From contig DGNT01000078.1 of NCBI GenBank assembly GCA_002389055.1, forward strand, positions 1-36,415: a stretch of DNA of 36,415 bases. Direction: 5' to 3'. The DNA comes from Alcanivorax sp. UBA4485 (GTDB taxonomy: Bacteria > Pseudomonadota > Gammaproteobacteria > Pseudomonadales > Alcanivoracaceae). Shown here piece by piece: positions 6,580-14,342 of this stretch. The position numbers and the translations under genes were made by a program. Below the pieces are notes generated by a model. That model saw nothing but the letters and a program-made list of their open reading frames with translations. It had not been told where the DNA came from and ran no database searches. Position 1 is the stretch's first letter. Each line of letters opens with the position of its first letter.

Positions 6580-7386
6580 CTAGCGGCTCGCATCCGGCCG
6601 CGCCTCCACGCTCACCATCATGCTGCGCTCCAATAGCCAGCCGCGCAGGCGGCGGGGCAGCAGGTTGGTATAGACGGCCACCTTGTTGAGCAGGCCGGGC
6701 ACGTACACCACCTTGCCGGCGTACATCGCGTCCACGCAGCGCTTCGCGACTTCCTGGGACGTCATGATGCCGGTTTGTTTTTTCACGGTCTGGCCGGCCT
6801 GGTCCAGGAAGGGCGTCAGCGCGACGCCGGGGCAGGCCGCGGTGACGCTGATGGGGCTGTCGCGCAGTTCGTAATCCAGAATTTCGGAGAAGAACCGCAC
6901 GTAGCCCTTGGTGCCGGAGTAGGTGGCGTAACTTGGTGTGGGCAGGATGCCGGCCAGGGAGGCCACGTTCATCAGGTAACTGCGTTGCCCGTGGGCGCGG
7001 GCACGGTTGATGAAGCCATGGCTGAGGGTGGTCAGCGCGGTGACATTCAAATCGATGTCCCGCTGCAGGCCGGCCAGATCCTGTTCGGCGAAGGGCGCCC
7101 AGAAGCCGGTGCCGGCGTTGTTGACCAGCACGGTGAGGATGTCGTTGTACTGGGCGAGGGTACTATCCACCTCATCGAACAGCGCCCCCAGGCTCTGCCG
7201 GTCTGCCAGGTCGCAGGCCAAGGCCGTGGTGGTGATGCCATGGCTGGCGGCCAGTTCATCGGCGAGCTTGTCGAGCAGCTCTTTGCGGCGAGCGACCAGT
7301 ATCAGGTTGAGGCCGCGCGCGGCCAGTTGCCGGGCGATGTCTTCGCCGATGCCACTGGAGGCGCCGGTGATCAGTGCGGTGCTCAT
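6580..7386 (-). CDS. SDR-family NAD(P)-dependent oxidoreductase
   Basis: A 268-residue classical short-chain dehydrogenase/reductase. The cofactor motif TGASSGIG is at 7-14, NNAG at 89-92, and the catalytic set is S143, Y156 and K160 (YSGTK). The ADxP-like acidic switch is absent, with VARRKELL following beta-2, which favours NADP(H). I start at ATG 7386 because GAGGAAG lies just upstream; an upstream in-frame codon at 7497 gives a non-homologous leader. Relatives are often annotated as SDR oxidoreductases acting on lipids or steroids, and the C-terminal PGLLNKVAVYTNLLPRRLRG tail fits that membrane-leaning subgroup. It lies 135 bases downstream of the VOC gene on the same strand and may be co-transcribed. 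The true substrate is unknown. Confidence 0.92.
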   Translation of the reverse strand: MSTALITGASSGIGEDIARQLAARGLNLILVARRKELLDKLADELAASHGITTTALACDLADRQSLGALFDEVDSTLAQYNDILTVLVNNAGTGFWAPFAEQDLAGLQRDIDLNVTALTTLSHGFINRARAHGQRSYLMNVASLAGILPTPSYATYSGTKGYVRFFSEILDYELRDSPISVTAACPGVALTPFLDQAGQTVKKQTGIMTSQEVAKRCVDAMYAGKVVYVPGLLNKVAVYTNLLPRRLRGWLLERSMMVSVEARPDASR

Positions 7387-7521
7387 GCGTGCTTCCTCGC
7401 GTCGGGTTGGGCAGCAAACCAAGCCTGCCACTATGCCGTGCCCCGAACGTGAAAGGCATTGGCCAGAAAGTACAGCCTCGAAGACACCAGCGCGCATGGC
7501 CGGCCGGCATGCCGGGGAGGA

Positions 7522-8319
7522 TCAAGTCCGCCTGGACCCCACCAGCGCGAATAGCGTCCCCTGCGGATCAAACCCTTTCACGATAAAGTCGCCACCGGGA
7601 ATCTCATCCGGGCCATGAAGTATCTGCCCGCCGTTATCGATGACCGTTCTGATCGCGGCGTCGATATCGGCCGGGCGGAGATAGTAGTGCCACAGGGGCA
7701 CCGGCATCTCCTCCGGCTTGGGCATGATGGCGCCGATCACGCCGTTGTGGCGGATAAATTCGTAGGCGCCCAGCGGGCCCATATCCATCTCACCGTCCTT
7801 GGTCCAGCCGAACGCCTCAAAGTAAAACGCTTTCGCCGCGTCGGGGTCGGTGGTGGCCAGTTCGTTCCAGGCGCAGTGGCCCACCCGGGGCCGGTCGGAG
7901 GCGAACGCCAGGCTGGCTTCATCGCTGTTGCCCCGCATCACATAGAAGGGCGTGCCCTGCGGGTCGGTCACCATGGCGAGGCGGCCCACGTCGGGAATAT
8001 CCGTGGCGGGCATTTGCACGTTGCCGCCCAGGGCGGTGACCGTCGCCACGGTCTGGTCGACGTCGTCGACGCCGATGTAGCCCAGCCACAACGGCCTGGC
8101 GCCGCACTGTTTCATCTCTTCGGTCAGTGCCATCAAGCCACCAACCGCGCGCCATTCTCCCGTGTCCTCGTCGCGGGCATGGAGAAGGCGGTAGTCCATG
8201 TCGGGCTGGCCGCTGTCGGTGACCCGCCAGCCGAGTATGGCGCTGTAGAAGTGCTGGGCGGCGTCGGCGTTGTCGGTGGCCAGTTCGTACCAGATAAATT
8301 CGCCGTGTTGGTTGGGCAT
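7522..8319 (-). CDS. Two-domain VOC-family (glyoxalase-like) protein
   Basis: A 265-residue protein with two tandem vicinal-oxygen-chelate modules. The first opens GEFIWYELATDNADAAQHFY and the second VGHCAWNELATTDPDAAKAFYF, each starting with the same W-x-E-L-x-T-x-D-x-x-x-A-x-x-F-Y pattern, so the second half is an internal repeat of the first. Members of this group are usually annotated VOC family or 27 kDa antigen-like proteins; their activities are mostly undefined. ATG 8319 follows GGAGCG closely. An inverted repeat sits just upstream (8330-8350), so expression may be repressed at the ribosome site or promoter. It is divergent from hipB. Function beyond the fold is not inferable. Confidence 0.9.
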   Translation of the reverse strand: MPNQHGEFIWYELATDNADAAQHFYSAILGWRVTDSGQPDMDYRLLHARDEDTGEWRAVGGLMALTEEMKQCGARPLWLGYIGVDDVDQTVATVTALGGNVQMPATDIPDVGRLAMVTDPQGTPFYVMRGNSDEASLAFASDRPRVGHCAWNELATTDPDAAKAFYFEAFGWTKDGEMDMGPLGAYEFIRHNGVIGAIMPKPEEMPVPLWHYYLRPADIDAAIRTVIDNGGQILHGPDEIPGGDFIVKGFDPQGTLFALVGSRRT

Positions 8320-8329
8320 GTTTCGCTCC

Positions 8330-8350
8330 CTATCGGTTGTGTACCGATAG
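8330..8350. promoter_or_regulatory. Operator-like inverted repeat before VOC gene
   Basis: CTATCGGT (8330-8337) and ACCGATAG (8343-8350) are perfect 8-bp arms around a 5-base spacer. The dyad ends 10 bases before the VOC start codon and lies in the intergenic region shared with hipB. Size and symmetry fit a dimeric repressor site of TetR, ArsR or HTH type. The cognate regulator is not evident in this window, though HipB (8457) is the nearest candidate. Confidence 0.4.
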
Positions 8351-8456
8351 TCGACTCCGCCGATCAAGAATCGACAGCGTGAAGTTCCTTTCTTGCTTGC
8401 CTCCGAAATGGTCTATAAAGTAAGCACTGACGTTCTTTAAGGTTTATTAATGGATC

Positions 8457-8795
8457 ATGCCAAAGCCCGATAACCGCCCTTATTCTCGCTACAGCCGCGA
8501 TGCCGCCCAGCTTCTCGGCCGGCTGATTCGTCGCGCCCGCATCGACCAGGGGCTCACCGCCGAGGCCCTGGCGGAGCGCGCCGGGATCTCGCGCGGGCTG
8601 GTGCAGCGTATTGAGAAAGGCGAGATGGGCTGCGCCATTGGCGCCGTGTTCGAGGCGGCGGCGATTGTCGGGGTGCCCCTGTTCGAGGCGTCGCCGGCGG
8701 CGCTGGCCTCCCGGGTGGCGGAGACGGAGTACACGTTGCGGCTGCTGCCCCGGTCGGTGCGGACGTCGGACAAGGATGTGAAAGATGACTTCTGA
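8457..8795 (+). CDS. hipB: HipB-like XRE-family antitoxin/repressor
   Basis: A 112-residue protein with an XRE helix-turn-helix at about 18-60: LLGRLIRRARIDQGLTAEAL, then AERAGISRGLVQRIEKGEMG. It overlaps the kinase gene hipA by 11 bases (8785-8795), the standard hipBA order, so I assign it as the antitoxin and autorepressor. The tail (residues 85-112, RVAETEYTLRLLPRSVRTSDKD) is longer and more charged than in E. coli HipB. ATG 8457 is preceded by a weak site (TAAGG). A TATAAA box at 8414-8419 is the likely -10. An out-of-frame ATG at 8450 is discounted. HipB normally binds HipA and caps the operon promoter as a dimer. Confidence 0.9.
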   Translation: MPKPDNRPYSRYSRDAAQLLGRLIRRARIDQGLTAEALAERAGISRGLVQRIEKGEMGCAIGAVFEAAAIVGVPLFEASPAALASRVAETEYTLRLLPRSVRTSDKDVKDDF

Positions 8796-10035
8796 CGATC
8801 ACGAAGCCTACGTTTGGGTGTGGTTGTCCGGTCGAACTGAGCCGGTGGTGGCGGGGCGCTTGTATCAGGAAGGGGCTCGGCTGGCGTTTAATTACGGCCG
8901 CAGTTATCTGGACCGTGATGACGCCATATCGTTGTACCTGCCTGAGCTGCCTTTGCGGCGCGGTGCCATACCCCCTTTGCCGGGGCTGTCGATGCCGGGC
9001 TGTTTGCGTGACGGCGCGCCGGATGCCTGGGGCCGGCGGGTGGTTTTGAACCGGCTGTTGGGCCGTCCGGGACGTGATACGGACCCCGGGCAACTCGGCG
9101 AGCTCACCTATCTGCTTAATTCCGGTTCGGACCGCCCGGGGGCGCTGGATTTTCAGCGCTCGGCTTCGGAGTATGTGCCGCGTCAGTCCGGTGGGGCGTC
9201 TCTGGAACAACTCCTCGAAGCGGCGGCTTTTGTGGAGGCGGGCAAGTCCCTGCCGCCGGCGCTGGATCAGGCGCTGTTTCACGGCAGTTCCCTGGGCGGT
9301 GCCCGACCCAAGGCGGAGATTGAAAGCGGGGACCGCAAGTACATCGCCAAGTTTTCCTCCAGCACTGACACCTACGATGTGGTGAAGGTGGAGTATGTGG
9401 CGATGCGTTTGGCGGCGGATCTCGGGCTGCGGGTCGCTCCGGTGCACCTCAAGCGTGTCGCCGGCAAGAACGTGTTGCTGGTTGAGCGCTTCGACCGTAA
9501 CAAGGCCGGCAACGGCTGGACCCGCAAGGCGATGGTGTCGGCCCTGACCCTGTTCGAGCTCGATGAGATGATGGCGCGCTACGCCAGCTACGAAACCCTG
9601 AGCGAGATTATCCGCCATCGGTTTACCGAGCCTACGGCCACACTGCGCGAGCTGTTCGGGCGTTTGGTGTTCAACGTCCTTTGCGGTAACACCGACGATC
9701 ACGCGCGTAATCACGCTGCTTTCTGGAACGGCGATTCGCTAACGCTGACGCCGGCCTATGACATCTGCCCGCAGGCGCGCACCGGCAACGAGGCGTCCCA
9801 GGCGATGCTGATCGACGGAGACCAGCGCCTCAGTAACCTCAATGTCTGCCGTGGGGCGGCGAGACATTTTCTGCTGTCCGAGGACGGCGCCAACGAGATC
9901 ATTGGCGAGCAGATCGCCGGTATCCGCGAAAAACTTCCGGCTGTGATGGAAGAAGCGGAACTCAGCGAGGTGGATCGCCGACTGGTGAGCCAGCGTATGT
10001 TTCTGAACCCGGCGGTGTTTGAGAGCGTGGACTGA
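8785..10035 (+). CDS. hipA: HipA-family serine/threonine kinase toxin
   Basis: A 416-residue HipA-type kinase. E. coli HipA phosphorylates glutamyl-tRNA synthetase and induces dormancy; other family members use other targets. Domains: a HipA N-terminal region (about 8-110), a Gly-rich loop SSLGGARPKA (168-177) where autophosphorylation takes place in relatives, the conserved lysine region YIAKFSS (K189), the catalytic loop GNTDDHARNH (301-310, D305 as base) and the DFG-like YDICP (325-329). All kinase landmarks are intact, so the protein is predicted active. It overlaps hipB by 11 bases. Its last 74 bases are also coding on the other strand for the MFS protein, an unusual tail-to-tail overlap. 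Confidence 0.93.
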   Translation: MTSDDHEAYVWVWLSGRTEPVVAGRLYQEGARLAFNYGRSYLDRDDAISLYLPELPLRRGAIPPLPGLSMPGCLRDGAPDAWGRRVVLNRLLGRPGRDTDPGQLGELTYLLNSGSDRPGALDFQRSASEYVPRQSGGASLEQLLEAAAFVEAGKSLPPALDQALFHGSSLGGARPKAEIESGDRKYIAKFSSSTDTYDVVKVEYVAMRLAADLGLRVAPVHLKRVAGKNVLLVERFDRNKAGNGWTRKAMVSALTLFELDEMMARYASYETLSEIIRHRFTEPTATLRELFGRLVFNVLCGNTDDHARNHAAFWNGDSLTLTPAYDICPQARTGNEASQAMLIDGDQRLSNLNVCRGAARHFLLSEDGANEIIGEQIAGIREKLPAVMEEAELSEVDRRLVSQRMFLNPAVFESVD

Positions 10036-11212
10036 AGCGGGTAATCCACACCCCATAGCCCACCGCCAGCACACCCAGCCCGCCCCCCAGCAGGCACACA
10101 CCCAGCCAGCCGGCTTGCTGGTAGGCGGCGGCGGAGCCCAGCGAACCCAGGGCGCCGCCGACGAAGTACAGGAACATGTAGCCGGAATTCAGCCGGTTCC
10201 GGGCCGCCTCGTCCAGGTTGAAGATCATGTTCATGTTGGTGATGTGCACCGCCTGCAACGCCAGGTCCAGCAGCACGATGCCGGCGACCAGCGCGATCAG
10301 GGAATAGCCGCCCAAGCCCAGCAGCACCCAGGACACCAGCAGTGCCACCACGCCGAGCACCGTGAGCCGGGCGCCGTGGCCCCGGTCGGTGAGCACGCCG
10401 GCGTGGCGGGCGGAGAGCGCGCCCATGGCGCCGGCCAGGCCGAACAGGCCGATGGTGGCATCGGAGTAGGACCAGGGCTCGCTGGACAACAGGAACGCCA
10501 GCGAGGTCCACAGCACGCTGAACATGGCGAAGATCAGGCAGCCCAGCAGCGACCGTTGACGGTGCAGCGGGTAGCGGGCGAACTGGGCGAATACGGAGCC
10601 AATCAGCTGCCCGTAGTGCATGCGGGTGGTCTGGGCGTAGCGGGGCAGGGCGCGCCACAGGGCCAGGGTGTTGAGCAGCATGAGCGCCGCCGCCACCCAG
10701 TAGACCGTGTGCCAGTCGCCCAGGCTGGACAGGGCGCCGGCCACGGTGCGGGCGAGCAGGATGCCCATCAGCAGGCCGCTCATCACCGTGCCCACCACTT
10801 TGCCGCGCTGCGCCACCGGCGACAGGGTGGCGGCGAACGGCACCAGCACCTGGGCCACCACGGAAAACGCGCCGGTGATGGCGGTGCCGATCAGCAGCGC
10901 GGCCAGGGACCCGGCGCTGGCGCTCACCAGCAGGCCGGCGGTGGCGAGCAGCATCATGGTGACGATCAGGCGCCGGCGCTCCACCAGATCCCCGAGCGGC
11001 ACCAGCAGGATCAGCCCCAGCGCGTAGCTGGCCTGAGCCACCGTGACGATGATGCCGGCCTTGGCGTAGGACAGGCCGAGCTGATCCGAGATGGTGTGCA
11101 GCAGCGGCTGGGCGTAGTAGTTGCTGGCCACGACCAGGCCGGTGGTGGTGGCCATCAGCAGGATCAGCCAGGTGCTCAGGGCGGAATCGGTGGTGCGCTC
11201 GGCGTGGCTCAT
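9962..11212 (-). CDS. MFS transporter, DHA1-like drug/metabolite exporter
   Basis: A 416-residue major facilitator protein with about 12 hydrophobic segments. The first helix ends in TGLVVASNYYAQPLLHTISD and is followed by the A-type loop motif GDLVERRRLI between helices 2 and 3, typical of DHA1 proton-coupled exporters. ATG 11212 has AGGAGG directly upstream. The membrane part ends near GYGVWITR; the last 23 residues (SPRSQTPPGSETYAGSP...) are hydrophilic, and part of this tail is encoded antisense to the 3' end of hipA, with TGA at 9964-9962. This looks like read-through into the neighbouring gene after loss of an earlier stop. Substrate unknown. It is divergent from a VOC gene, separated by about 210 bases. 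Confidence 0.9.
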   Translation of the reverse strand: MSHAERTTDSALSTWLILLMATTTGLVVASNYYAQPLLHTISDQLGLSYAKAGIIVTVAQASYALGLILLVPLGDLVERRRLIVTMMLLATAGLLVSASAGSLAALLIGTAITGAFSVVAQVLVPFAATLSPVAQRGKVVGTVMSGLLMGILLARTVAGALSSLGDWHTVYWVAAALMLLNTLALWRALPRYAQTTRMHYGQLIGSVFAQFARYPLHRQRSLLGCLIFAMFSVLWTSLAFLLSSEPWSYSDATIGLFGLAGAMGALSARHAGVLTDRGHGARLTVLGVVALLVSWVLLGLGGYSLIALVAGIVLLDLALQAVHITNMNMIFNLDEAARNRLNSGYMFLYFVGGALGSLGSAAAYQQAGWLGVCLLGGGLGVLAVGYGVWITRFSPRSQTPPGSETYAGSPVGDPPR

Positions 11213-11385
11213 GGTGCCTCCTTGGATGAGGGCCGGAGTGTCGGCCACTCGCTGCCATGGGGCAAATGCATTGTTATGATGCCTGCCATCGCTTTTTGAG
11301 ATGTTGGTAACCGCTTTCCGGTTCAGCCTCCGCCGTCGCACCACCTTCACGCAGTCACCCTGCTATAGTGGCGGCCCCACAACAA

Positions 11386-11404
11386 AAAGCCCGGCGAACG
11401 CCGG
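11386..11404 (-). terminator. Possible minus-strand intrinsic terminator in VOC leader
   Basis: CCGGCG-AA-CGCCGG (11391-11404) is flanked on the left by AAAAAG. On the minus strand this reads as a GC hairpin followed by TTTTT, the form of an intrinsic terminator. It could stop transcription arriving from the DadA-like gene before it enters the MFS gene. On the plus strand the same hairpin lies in the leader just before the VOC ribosome site. Confidence 0.4.
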
Positions 11405-11425
11405 CGGCAAAGGGAGAGAAACCAC

Positions 11426-11818
11426 GTGTTCAACCACATCATGATCGGTTCCAGTGATATCGAACGTTCCAAGCGCTTCTACGACGCGGTACTCGGCGTG
11501 CTCGGCGCCGGCGAGCCGATTCGTAACGAAACCCCCGCCGGGATCGTGCGGCTGTTCTACCGGCACGACGGCAATACCCTGGCGATCAGCCAGCCCCTCA
11601 ATGGCCAGCCGGCCACCGGCGCCAACGGCGGCACCATCGGCTTCAAGTGCGATTCCCCGGAGCAGGTGAAAGAGCTGCACGACGTGGCGGTGGCCCACGG
11701 TGGCACCTCCGTGGAGGACCCGCCGGGCTTGCGCGAAAGCGCCATGGGCGCCATGCACCTGAGCTATGTGCTCGACCCGGACGGCAATAAGCTTTGCGGG
11801 CTCTACCGCGTCCAGTAA
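11426..11818 (+). CDS. VOC-family protein, glyoxalase-like
   Basis: A 130-residue single VOC module: MFNHIMIGSSDIERSKRFYD begins the first beta-alpha-beta unit and MHLSYVLDPDGNKLCGLYRV the last. The protein belongs to the broad lactoylglutathione-lyase-like family but lacks the terminal metal-binding Glu expected after DPDGN, where KLCGLY is found, so true glyoxalase I activity is doubtful. The start is GTG 11426, preceded by GGGAGAG at proper spacing. A GC hairpin lies just upstream. No functional partner is evident; the downstream gene is a broken RhuM fragment. Confidence 0.88.
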   Translation: MFNHIMIGSSDIERSKRFYDAVLGVLGAGEPIRNETPAGIVRLFYRHDGNTLAISQPLNGQPATGANGGTIGFKCDSPEQVKELHDVAVAHGGTSVEDPPGLRESAMGAMHLSYVLDPDGNKLCGLYRVQ

Positions 11819-11891
11819 ACCGTTCCCCTCTGTTCGCCGTCTCCGGCTCCACCATGGGCATGTCGGCTCATTCCCTGTGAACGGAGCCGAC

Positions 11892-12008
11892 ATGAGCGAG
11901 ATCGTGATTGTCGGAGAAGACGCCCGTCAGGTGGAAGTGCGGCTGGAGGGTGGGACCGTCTGGCCCACCCAGCGGCGAATGGCTGAGCTGTCCGGAATTT
12001 CCGGATAG
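11892..12008 (+). pseudogene. RhuM-family remnant, N-terminal 38 codons only
   Basis: The frame reads MSEIVIVGEDARQVEVRLEG, then GTVWPTQRRMAELSG before TAG. This matches the N-terminus of RhuM/virulence-type DNA-binding proteins, which begin with an EIVIY...EVRLEDETVWLTQ-type sequence and run to about 340 residues. Everything after the first part of the HTH is absent, and the DadA-like gene begins (at its 3' end) only 9 bases on. The usual Leu of VWLTQ is Pro here. RhuM genes travel with restriction systems and islands, so this fragment suggests a lost defence or island gene. A real 38-residue peptide is possible but unlikely. Confidence 0.65.
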
Positions 12009-12016
12009 CTCGACGC

Positions 12017-13258
12017 TTAAAACCGGTCCGCCCGATAGGGCGCCATATCCACTTCCGTCGTTTCCCCATCCATCATCTGCCCGAGCAATCGGCCGGTAAT
12101 CGGCCCCATGGTGAAGCCCTGGTGTCCGTGCCCGAAGGCCAGCCACAGGCCCGGCAGGTCCGGGGCCGGGCCGATCACCGGTTTCATGTCCGGCGTGCAG
12201 GGGCGGGCGCCCATCCAGGGTTTAGGGTCGAGCCGCGCGCCGAGGGGGAACAGCGTTCGCGCCACCGCTTCGGCGGCGGCCAGCTGCTGGTAGTGGGGCT
12301 GGGCGTTGTGGCGCGCCAGCTCGGCGCCGGTGGTGAGGCGGATGCCGGCGCGCATGGGCGCGAGCAGGTAGCCGGTTTCGGAGTCCATCAGCCAGTGGCG
12401 CAGGCGGGCGTTGTCGAGGGTGCCGTAGTGCATGTGGTAGCCACGTTTCACAAACAGCGGCACATGCAGGCCTTGCTGGTCGAGCCATGGCGCGGACCAG
12501 GGGCCGAGGGCCAGCACCACCTGCTCGGCGGCAATCGTTTCGCCGCCGACCGTGGCCCGCCAGCCGTTGCCGCTGCGCGATAGTGTTTCCAGCGGCGCCT
12601 GGATAACGTGCCCGCCCTGTTGCTGAAAGTGCTCGGCGTAGGTGGCCACCAGCGCGCCGGGATCGGTGGCGGTCCAGGGCTGGGTCCAGTGGATCGCGCC
12701 GGCCAGACCGGGGGCGAGGTCGGGCTCTTGCTCAGCCAGCGCGGTGCCATCGAGTACCCGGTAGGTGACGTCGTAGTCGGCGGCGCTCTGTTCGGCCTGC
12801 CGGCATTCCGCGTCGAACGCCTCGGCGGTGCGGAACACTTCCAGGTAGCCGTCCTTGCGGATCACCGACTGCGCGCCGGCGGCGTCGACCATTTCCGCGT
12901 GGGCGTCCCGGGCGCGGGTGATCAGCGCCGCGTATTCCGGGACGATGTGCGCGTAGCGTTGCGGCGCGGAGTTACGCCAATACTGAAACAGGGGCAGGGC
13001 GGCGCGCACCATGCCGTAGGGCTGATAGCGGATATCCACCTGCCGGTTGGGCAGCACCCGGGTCAACGTCGCCAGATCGCGGGGAAAGCGGTAGGGCCGC
13101 ACGGCCTCGCGCTGAATAATGCCGGCGTTGCCGAACGAGGTCTCGCGCCCCGGCGCATTGCGGTCCACCAGCATCACCCGGTGGCCGCGTTGCAGCAGGT
13201 GCCAGGCGGTGGAGACGCCGACCATGCCGGCGCCGAGAACCAGAATGTCGCGGGCCAT
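12017..13258 (-). CDS. DadA-like D-amino acid dehydrogenase (FAD)
   Basis: A 413-residue FAD-dependent oxidoreductase of the DAO/DadA family. The Rossmann motif LGAGMVGVSTAWHLLQRGH (8-26, GxGxxG) is at the N-terminus with VDRN ending the second strand, and the family-typical ETSFGNAGII follows. The C-terminal WMGARPCTPDMKPVIGPAPD and LAFGHGHQGFTMGP segments are the DadA signature. These enzymes oxidise D-amino acids to 2-oxo acids and ammonia, passing electrons to the respiratory chain. It is slightly shorter than E. coli DadA (432). No alanine racemase lies nearby, so catabolism of D-alanine specifically is not supported by context. Start ATG 13258 has an AGGAG site upstream. A related glycine/sarcosine oxidase role cannot be excluded. 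Confidence 0.9.
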   Translation of the reverse strand: MARDILVLGAGMVGVSTAWHLLQRGHRVMLVDRNAPGRETSFGNAGIIQREAVRPYRFPRDLATLTRVLPNRQVDIRYQPYGMVRAALPLFQYWRNSAPQRYAHIVPEYAALITRARDAHAEMVDAAGAQSVIRKDGYLEVFRTAEAFDAECRQAEQSAADYDVTYRVLDGTALAEQEPDLAPGLAGAIHWTQPWTATDPGALVATYAEHFQQQGGHVIQAPLETLSRSGNGWRATVGGETIAAEQVVLALGPWSAPWLDQQGLHVPLFVKRGYHMHYGTLDNARLRHWLMDSETGYLLAPMRAGIRLTTGAELARHNAQPHYQQLAAAEAVARTLFPLGARLDPKPWMGARPCTPDMKPVIGPAPDLPGLWLAFGHGHQGFTMGPITGRLLGQMMDGETTEVDMAPYRADRF

Positions 13259-13394
13259 GTTTGCTCCTGTTATGAATCACCAGGAAAGCATAGAAAGCTG
13301 GCCCGGCACTAGCGTCTTGGTGCGCTTGCCCACTGGTCCGCGACGGCGTTTCAATGACCGTCATCGCCGCCCGTGATCGCGACGGAGTGTTGAT

Positions 13395-13622
13395 ATGGAT
13401 ACGGCGTTACAGAACCGGCTGGAGCGGACGCTACGCAAACAAGCGCCCGGCCTGTTCCATTTCCCGGAGATTTACGGCCAGGGCTGGAGCGGGCTGTATA
13501 TCGGTGACCGCGTTAAGCTCGGCAACGACTTTCTAAGGCTGGTCCGGCAAGGCCGTTTCGAGGGCGTCGAGGATACCGGGGAAAAGAAGGACGGCGGTCG
13601 CGTCTACCGCAAGCTGAGATGA
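13395..13622 (+). CDS. Small DUF1413-like protein
   Basis: A 75-residue protein. The stretch GLFHFPEIYGQGWSGLYIGD followed by RVKLGNDFLRLVRQG resembles the DUF1413 pattern (a leading F-x-x-x-x-L/I, a conserved W, G-D/x-R, LG-x-x-F), a small family of unknown function found in varied bacteria and mobile regions. The tail is highly charged (VEDTGEKKDGGRVYRKLR), suggesting nucleic-acid or protein contacts, which is speculation. The start codon ATG 13395 lies 8 bases after GGAG (GACGGAGTG). It sits alone between the divergent DadA-like gene and a YdeI-family gene 88 bases on. Assignment to DUF1413 is from memory of the pattern and should be treated as tentative. Confidence 0.65.
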   Translation: MDTALQNRLERTLRKQAPGLFHFPEIYGQGWSGLYIGDRVKLGNDFLRLVRQGRFEGVEDTGEKKDGGRVYRKLR

Positions 13623-13710
13623 TGTCGAGACCGTGACGGTGCCGGTTGACACCGAGCGGTGCTCTGGCACGCTTCAATCACCCTTCCACACCGAACGGCT
13701 GTAATGGACG

Positions 13711-14265
13711 ATGGCGAACAAAGACACCCGATCTCAATTCAGCGCGCGATTGCTCCGCCCGAAAAAACCGGCTGACGGCGAAGAGTGGGCCTTCGTGGTG
13801 CTCCCCAAGGACGCCAGTGCGAAGCTGCCGCGACGCGGCCGAACCTCCGTGGACGGCACCCTCAACGGCAAAGGCTTCAAGGCTTTGTTGCTGGAGCCGG
13901 ATGGCCAGAAAAGTCATTGGCTGAGAATCGATCCCAAGCTGCAGCGCGCCGCGAACGCCACCCCGGGCGACGTCGCCGAGCTTGAGATCACACCCGTGGC
14001 GCAGGAGCCAGAACCAGAAGTGCCCGCGGATTTGCGTGAGGCGTTAAAGACCTCTCCGGAAGCCCTCGCCACTTGGGAGGCCACCACTACGTTGGCCCGC
14101 GTGGACTGGATTCATTGGGTGGTCACCGCCAAGCAGGCGAAGACGCGCGCCAAGCGGATCAACGACGCCTGCGACAAGCTGGCGTCCGGCGAAAAGCGGG
14201 TGTGTTGTTTCGATCCGTCCGGGTTCTACAGCAAGGCCCTGAAAGCGCCGGAGGCCGAGGCGTAA
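13711..14265 (+). CDS. YdeI/OmpD-associated family protein with DUF1905
   Basis: A 184-residue protein with an N-terminal DUF1905 beta-barrel-like region (about 7-95: FSARLLRPKKPADGEEWAFV, VVLPKDASAKLPRRGRTSVDG, GFKALLLEPDGQKSHWLRID) and a C-terminal YdeI/OmdA helical region (about 100-175: PADLREALKTSPEALATWE, RVDWIHWVVTAKQAKTRAKR). Such two-part proteins are common in soil and marine bacteria; the family has no firmly established activity, though some members are linked to stress or outer-membrane permeability. ATG 13711 is the first codon that gives the family N-terminus. No operon partner is obvious, as NnrU starts 77 bases later. Confidence 0.85.
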   Translation: MANKDTRSQFSARLLRPKKPADGEEWAFVVLPKDASAKLPRRGRTSVDGTLNGKGFKALLLEPDGQKSHWLRIDPKLQRAANATPGDVAELEITPVAQEPEPEVPADLREALKTSPEALATWEATTTLARVDWIHWVVTAKQAKTRAKRINDACDKLASGEKRVCCFDPSGFYSKALKAPEAEA

Positions 14266-14342
14266 CGGCTGCGGGTCATGTTCCCGTCGTCCGGATTGCG
14301 GCACTATAGGGCCACCCCTTTATCGCCCGGAGACACACAACA

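Noticed and set aside
10019..11299. A 426-codon open frame opposite the MFS exporter
   Set aside because: It is Gln/His/Gly-rich low-complexity sequence, the usual antisense shadow of a GC-rich membrane protein gene, with no ribosome site or family resemblance.
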